Shown in pieces: positions 6,361-9,526 of a DNA stretch of 9,526 nt. Origin of the DNA: Gammaproteobacteria bacterium RIFCSPHIGHO2_12_FULL_37_34 (lineage in GTDB: Bacteria > Pseudomonadota > Gammaproteobacteria > DSM-16500). Position 1 is the stretch's first letter, and every line of letters starts with the position of its first letter. The position numbers and the translations under genes are program-made. The notes beneath the pieces were generated by a model, which was not told the DNA's origin, did no database searches, and was given only the letters and a program-made list of their open reading frames with translations. The stretch is from the NCBI GenBank assembly GCA_001801495.1, contig MGXW01000021.1, positions 1-9,526 on the forward strand. Reading direction: 5' to 3'.

Positions 6361-7927
6361 GTGGTCCGGCGTTTTTTATTTCTTCTGTTACGTTAAAACG
6401 TTTAAAATTTTCAACAAATTTTTCTATTAATATACGCGCATTTTTTTCATAAGCAGAAGCATCTTGCCATGTTTTTTTTGGATGAAGAATAGTTGATTCA
6501 ATACCCGGTATTTCTATGGGGACATCTAAATGAAACCCAGGTAATTTTTCATAAGCAGCATTTTTCAATTTGCCGTTAACAACAGCGCGTACAATTGCGC
6601 GAGTAACGGGAATAGAGAATCGTTGACCACCCTGCCCATAAGCTCCTCCTGTCCAACCTGTGTTAACAAGATAGACTTGTGTATCGTGTTGACGTAAGCG
6701 TTTCATTAGCAATTCAGCATAAACGTGTGGAGGACGTGGAAAGAAAGGCGCACCAAAACAAGTGCTGAAAGTTGATTTCACACCGCTTCCTTGGCCAACT
6801 TCAGTGCTGCCAACAAGAGCTGTGTAACCGCTTAAAAAATAATACGCAGCTTGCTCGGTGTTAAGGCGTGCTACTGGCGGTAATACGCCATATAAATCAC
6901 AAGTAAGAAAAATGACAGATTGAGGTTGGGCACCTCGATTTTCCTCTATGCGTTCTGGAATATAGTCACGTGGATAAGCGACTCTTGTATTTTGAGTAAG
7001 TGTTGCATCGGAATAAATGGGATCTTTGGTTCTAGGATCAAGGACAACATTTTCAATGACAGAGCCATAACGAATGGCGTCCCAAATCAGGGGCTCACGT
7101 TCTCGGGAAAGATCGATGCATTTGGCATAGCACCCCCCTTCAAAATTGAATACGCCATCTGTGCCCCAGCCGTGTTCGTCATCACCAATTAAAAAACGTT
7201 CAGGATCAGCTGACAACGTTGTTTTACCAGTTCCTGATAATCCAAAAAATAAAGCGGTATCTCCTGTTTTTCCAACATTTGCTGCGCAATGCATGGGTAA
7301 AATATCATGTTGCGGCAAAATGAAATTAAGCACTGAAAACATTGCTTTTTTCATTTCACCCGCATAATGAGTGCCGCAAATTAAAATACAGCGTTTAGAA
7401 AAATCTAACATAACAGCCGCATCACCGTTTACACCATCTTCTGCTGGATTGGTTTTAAAATTGGGCACACTTAAAATAGTCCATTGATGAGAGTCATGAG
7501 TGATGATGGGGGAGTCTGGCCGAATAAAAAGAACATAGGCAAAGAGACTATGCCAAGCAAGCTCTGTCATGATTTTTACTGGGATACCTAATTTTTCATG
7601 TGCCCCAACACGAAGATAAGAAACAAAGTGAATGGACTGTTTTCCTAAATATTGAATAGCTTTTTGCCATAATGCATCAAATTTTTCTGGACTGATGGGC
7701 TGGTTAATAGCATTCCAATCGACTTGATCAAGCGTGGTTGCATCTTTGACGATGAATCTGTCTTTAGGAGAGCGTCCTGTTCTGCTGCCTGTTTTAACTA
7801 CCAATGCTTGGTTGGATGCTAATTCGCCTTCTCCACGAGCAAGGGCAAGATCAACCAACTCTTTCATGGATAAATTTATTTTTGCTTTTGTTTGCATGTT
7901 TATCATCTCGCATGTGGATTCAACCAT
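6350..7927 (-). CDS. pckA: Phosphoenolpyruvate carboxykinase (ATP)
   Basis: The enzyme converts oxaloacetate and ATP to PEP, CO2 and ADP, the entry step of gluconeogenesis from TCA intermediates. The 525-residue length is close to that of E. coli PckA (540). Visible motifs are GRSPKDRF (51-58), the metal-binding GTHYAGEMKKAMFS (185-198, K193/K194), MHCAANVGKTG (212-222, with H213), kinase-1a P-loop GLSGTGKTT (229-237) and GDDEHGW (248-254, with D249/D250). These identify the ATP-dependent bacterial class rather than the GTP-dependent class. The ATG at 7927 has AAGGA six bases upstream, which favours it over the internal ATGs at residues 8 and 11. The gene starts 42 bases after pyrF; its end overlaps yggS by 11 bases. 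It appears intact. Confidence 0.97.
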   Translation of the reverse strand: MVESTCEMINMQTKAKINLSMKELVDLALARGEGELASNQALVVKTGSRTGRSPKDRFIVKDATTLDQVDWNAINQPISPEKFDALWQKAIQYLGKQSIHFVSYLRVGAHEKLGIPVKIMTELAWHSLFAYVLFIRPDSPIITHDSHQWTILSVPNFKTNPAEDGVNGDAAVMLDFSKRCILICGTHYAGEMKKAMFSVLNFILPQHDILPMHCAANVGKTGDTALFFGLSGTGKTTLSADPERFLIGDDEHGWGTDGVFNFEGGCYAKCIDLSREREPLIWDAIRYGSVIENVVLDPRTKDPIYSDATLTQNTRVAYPRDYIPERIEENRGAQPQSVIFLTCDLYGVLPPVARLNTEQAAYYFLSGYTALVGSTEVGQGSGVKSTFSTCFGAPFFPRPPHVYAELLMKRLRQHDTQVYLVNTGWTGGAYGQGGQRFSIPVTRAIVRAVVNGKLKNAAYEKLPGFHLDVPIEIPGIESTILHPKKTWQDASAYEKNARILIEKFVENFKRFNVTEEIKNAGPHAN

Positions 7928-7969
7928 GAGATTTCCTTCTCTATTCTAGGGTGCCTATTGTACATTGAA

Positions 7970-8749
7970 TCACTTCTTCTGGCAGCGTTTTTGGTAGGCT
8001 TTCCAGCTTTGCTCACGGTATTTATGACATTCTATAACTGGATCAGCTGCTGCAATAATACCTCGACCAACAATAATCAAATCAGCGTGATGTTCAATGA
8101 TAGCTTTTTCAGGGGTAATATATTGCTGGCCTAATTTATCCTTTCCTTCTTGTAACTTGACGCCTGGCGTCATATTAATCCAATGGGGATCAGCAGAAAG
8201 CGCGTGTTGTGTGATAAACCCAATGACAAAATCAGCAAATTGTTCGGCAATTTTTAAAGTATTTTTTAAATATTCTTCGTTAGTTAAAGCGCCAATTGAG
8301 CTCATTTCAGCGACCAACACGAGCCCACGATTTTTTTTACGACCTACTTCAGCAAGACCTTCAACCATACCAGGCCCAGGTAGACTATGAGCATTGGTGA
8401 TGTCGGCCCATTCAGCAATATGATACATTCCGCCCGCATATTGTTGTTTAACTGTGTTGCCAATGTCAGAAAATTTTCTATCCTCAAATATTAAAAAACG
8501 ATGTTTATGAGCAAGCTTTCCTAATTCCAAAGTAAGATAAGGAGTAAAATCTTCAACAATATCGATATGTGTTTTGAGTAAGCAAATTTCGGGACCAAGT
8601 TGATTAGCTAAAGTGAGTAATTGCTCGGTAGAAGTGACATCGGCTGATAAAATAAGATTTGTTTCTTTTTCATCGCATAATTCTAATAAGCGTCTGGCGA
8701 TAGAAGACAGGCAATATTTTGCGCGTTCTGTATAGGATAAAGGGGACAT
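7970..8749 (-). CDS. pyrF: Orotidine 5'-phosphate decarboxylase, eukaryotic UMP-synthase-like type
   Basis: The enzyme decarboxylates OMP to UMP, the last step of pyrimidine synthesis. The protein follows the yeast Ura3 / UMP-synthase pattern rather than the short E. coli type. Numbered from the chosen ATG, it shows LSADV (34-38), LKTHID (58-63) with the substrate lysine, the catalytic array FEDRKFSDIGNTV (88-100), NAHSLPGPG (119-127), LTPGV-like MTPGV (193-197) and VGRGI (227-231) with the phosphate-binding arginine. I place the start at ATG 8749, one base after the pyrE stop; a longer reading would need a TTG codon at 8767 inside pyrE. The length is 259 residues. Together with pyrE it mirrors, as two separate chains, the domain order of eukaryotic UMP synthase. 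Confidence 0.94.
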   Translation of the reverse strand: MSPLSYTERAKYCLSSIARRLLELCDEKETNLILSADVTSTEQLLTLANQLGPEICLLKTHIDIVEDFTPYLTLELGKLAHKHRFLIFEDRKFSDIGNTVKQQYAGGMYHIAEWADITNAHSLPGPGMVEGLAEVGRKKNRGLVLVAEMSSIGALTNEEYLKNTLKIAEQFADFVIGFITQHALSADPHWINMTPGVKLQEGKDKLGQQYITPEKAIIEHHADLIIVGRGIIAAADPVIECHKYREQSWKAYQKRCQKK

Positions 8750-8750
8750 G

Positions 8751-9350
8751 TTAAGCAGATCTCTCAATTAAAAGTTGTTCAACCAGTTTACGTTCTGTTG
8801 AATTTAACAGATTTGAATGGAATAAAGCACGTAAAATAACAGACAATGATAACACAGAATGAACAGTATAATGCTTTGCTAGTGTTTCTCTTCCGCCTTG
8901 TTCGCGATCAATGAAAGCAATCACATCGTTTACTTTTAATCCGGCTTGTTCTAAATCACGAGCTGTTTCTAAGAGACTGCTACCCGTTGTGATAATATCT
9001 TCAATAACGATACAAGATTGCCCCGGTTGAAATACTCCCTCGATAATTTGTTTTGTACCATAATCTTTTTTTTCTTTACGACGCATGACCATGGGAATGT
9101 TTTGTTCGAGAGAAATACAGGTTGCAATAGGTAAGGCGGTGTAAGGTACACCACAAATAAAATCGAATGGATAAGAGCTAATTTTTTCCCAGAGGGCGTG
9201 TGCTATTTTTCTCAAGAGATCAGGGTAAGAAATAATTTTTCTTAAGTCGATGTAAATAGATGATAGTTGCCCATTTTTTAATTTGAATTCACCAAATTGA
9301 ATAGCGCCAATTTGATAAAGCGTGAAAGTAAGAGATTGATCAAGGGACAT
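8751..9350 (-). CDS. pyrE: Orotate phosphoribosyltransferase, UMP-synthase-like type
   Basis: The enzyme joins orotate to PRPP to form OMP; it is cytoplasmic. The 199 residues are full length. Key regions are IGAIQFGEFKLKNGQLSSIY (14-33), IDLRKIISYP (34-43), CGVPYTALPIAT (66-77), the mobile catalytic loop RRKEKKDYGTK (90-100), the PRPP motif VIEDIITTGSS (115-125) and DREQGG (148-153). CGVPYTALP, RRKExKDYGTK and DREQGG recall the N-terminal domain of eukaryotic UMP synthase closely. The start MSLDQ fits the family, but no Shine-Dalgarno lies before it and TATA-like boxes come to within 2-10 bases of the ATG, so a leaderless or near-leaderless message is possible. The stop is followed after one base by the pyrF ATG. 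Confidence 0.95.
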   Translation of the reverse strand: MSLDQSLTFTLYQIGAIQFGEFKLKNGQLSSIYIDLRKIISYPDLLRKIAHALWEKISSYPFDFICGVPYTALPIATCISLEQNIPMVMRRKEKKDYGTKQIIEGVFQPGQSCIVIEDIITTGSSLLETARDLEQAGLKVNDVIAFIDREQGGRETLAKHYTVHSVLSLSVILRALFHSNLLNSTERKLVEQLLIERSA

Positions 9351-9360
9351 AAATTATACA

Positions 9361-9366
9361 AGTATA
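9361..9366 (-). promoter_or_regulatory. Candidate -10 box for pyrE
   Basis: TATACT on the minus strand would place a start point about four bases before the pyrE ATG; a second, perfect TATAAT lies even closer (9358-9353). Neither has a convincing -35 box at the usual distance, so this call is weak. Confidence 0.3.
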
Positions 9367-9437
9367 GGCTCGTGAATGTCCAAAGAATACAAAAGAATTG
9401 AATGAAGGTCAATCGGACCGCAAGCCAACCAAGTATG

Positions 9438-9466
9438 TAGACCATACTCCGAAAATGGCGTACAAT
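9438..9466 (+). promoter_or_regulatory. Candidate plus-strand promoter inside the dyad
   Basis: TAGACC (9438-9443) and TACAAT (9461-9466) are 17 bases apart. The -10 box occupies the centre of the dyad and the -35 box overlaps its left arm. Transcription would start near 9473, within the right arm, about 20 bases before the plus-strand ATG at 9494. The -35 match is four of six positions. Confidence 0.45.
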
Positions 9467-9480
9467 TTCGGAGTATGGTC
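9440..9480. repeat. 41-base dyad with perfect 15-base arms
   Basis: The arm GACCATACTCCGAAA (9440-9454) is exactly complementary to TTTCGGAGTATGGTC (9466-9480), with an 11-base centre. No T-run follows on either strand, so it does not look like an intrinsic terminator. A third partial copy, AGTATG at 9432-9437, can pair with CATACT at 9443-9448, and TCGGACC at 9413-9419 can pair with GGTCCGA at 9477-9483. It may be an operator pair, a structured leader or a small dispersed repeat. Confidence 0.8.
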
Positions 9481-9493
9481 CGAGGACAAGTTT

Positions 9494-9526
9494 ATGTTGC
9501 CACGCTTATTAAAATTGCCAAAAAAT
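9494..9526 (+). CDS. First 11 codons of a plus-strand gene, possibly an AAA/DUF4143 ATPase
   Basis: An ATG at 9494 is preceded by AGGA with a 7-base spacer, and reads MLPRLLKLPKN to the window edge with no stop. The opening resembles what I remember of ATP-binding proteins of the AAA_14/DUF4143 family, whose P-loop follows soon after a similar start, but 11 residues cannot establish this. It would be transcribed away from pyrE, and is the only plus-strand gene with visible support. The frame could also be chance. Confidence 0.4.
   Translation, partial: MLPRLLKLPKN

Noticed and set aside
6920..7367. Two plus-strand frames opposite pckA.
   Set aside because: They are antisense to the conserved core of PEP carboxykinase and show no recognisable protein.
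7928..7969. A possible promoter for pckA in the 42-base gap (TTCAAT, 15 bases, TAGAAT).
   Set aside because: The -35 match and spacing are both poor, so it was not listed as a feature.
8750..8767. A longer pyrF starting with TTG at 8767.
   Set aside because: It would start inside pyrE with a rare codon; the ATG at 8749, one base after the pyrE stop, fits the family's N-terminus.
9440..9480. Reading the dyad as an intrinsic terminator or a classic pyrE attenuator.
   Set aside because: No run of T follows the stem on either strand, and no coding leader peptide with a U-rich pause site is visible.

Overview
The window is an AT-rich bacterial chromosome segment. Thirteen of its fourteen coding regions lie head-to-tail on the minus strand. 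The gene set points to a gammaproteobacterium: a YadG/YadH-type ABC exporter, the yggS / proC / yggT / rdgB neighbourhood, and an ATP-dependent PEP carboxykinase. Low GC and a DUF4015-type secreted protein would fit the Legionella/Coxiella side of that class, but this is inference; no rRNA or other decisive marker is present.

In the direction of transcription (right to left) the layout is as follows. (1) A 143-base divergent region (9351-9493) separates pyrE from the first codons of a plus-strand gene at the right edge, and holds a strong 41-base dyad. (2) pyrE and pyrF, one base apart, give the last two steps of UMP synthesis; both proteins look like the two halves of eukaryotic UMP synthase. 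(3) pckA (gluconeogenesis) overlaps yggS (PLP homeostasis). (4) A two-gene RelE-type toxin / XRE antitoxin cassette has its own sigma70-like promoter, with a palindrome over the -10 box. (5) A secreted DUF4015 glycosidase-like protein has a candidate promoter. (6) A tightly packed run follows: proC (proline synthesis), yggT (membrane protein), rdgB (nucleotide-pool cleaning), yadG and yadH (ABC-2 exporter). (7) The N-terminal 56 residues of an unidentified small membrane protein run off the left edge.

Spacing suggests at least three transcription units: pyrE-pyrF-pckA-yggS, the toxin-antitoxin pair, and the DUF4015 gene leading into proC-yggT-rdgB-yadG-yadH. The genes are mostly housekeeping. 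The accessory parts are the toxin-antitoxin cassette and the DUF4015 gene, which lie between yggS and proC, genes that are usually adjacent in gammaproteobacteria, and the dyad-bearing region at the right edge. I see no tRNA, rRNA, CRISPR array, insertion sequence or convincing intrinsic terminator. There is no gene-free stretch over 300 bases.
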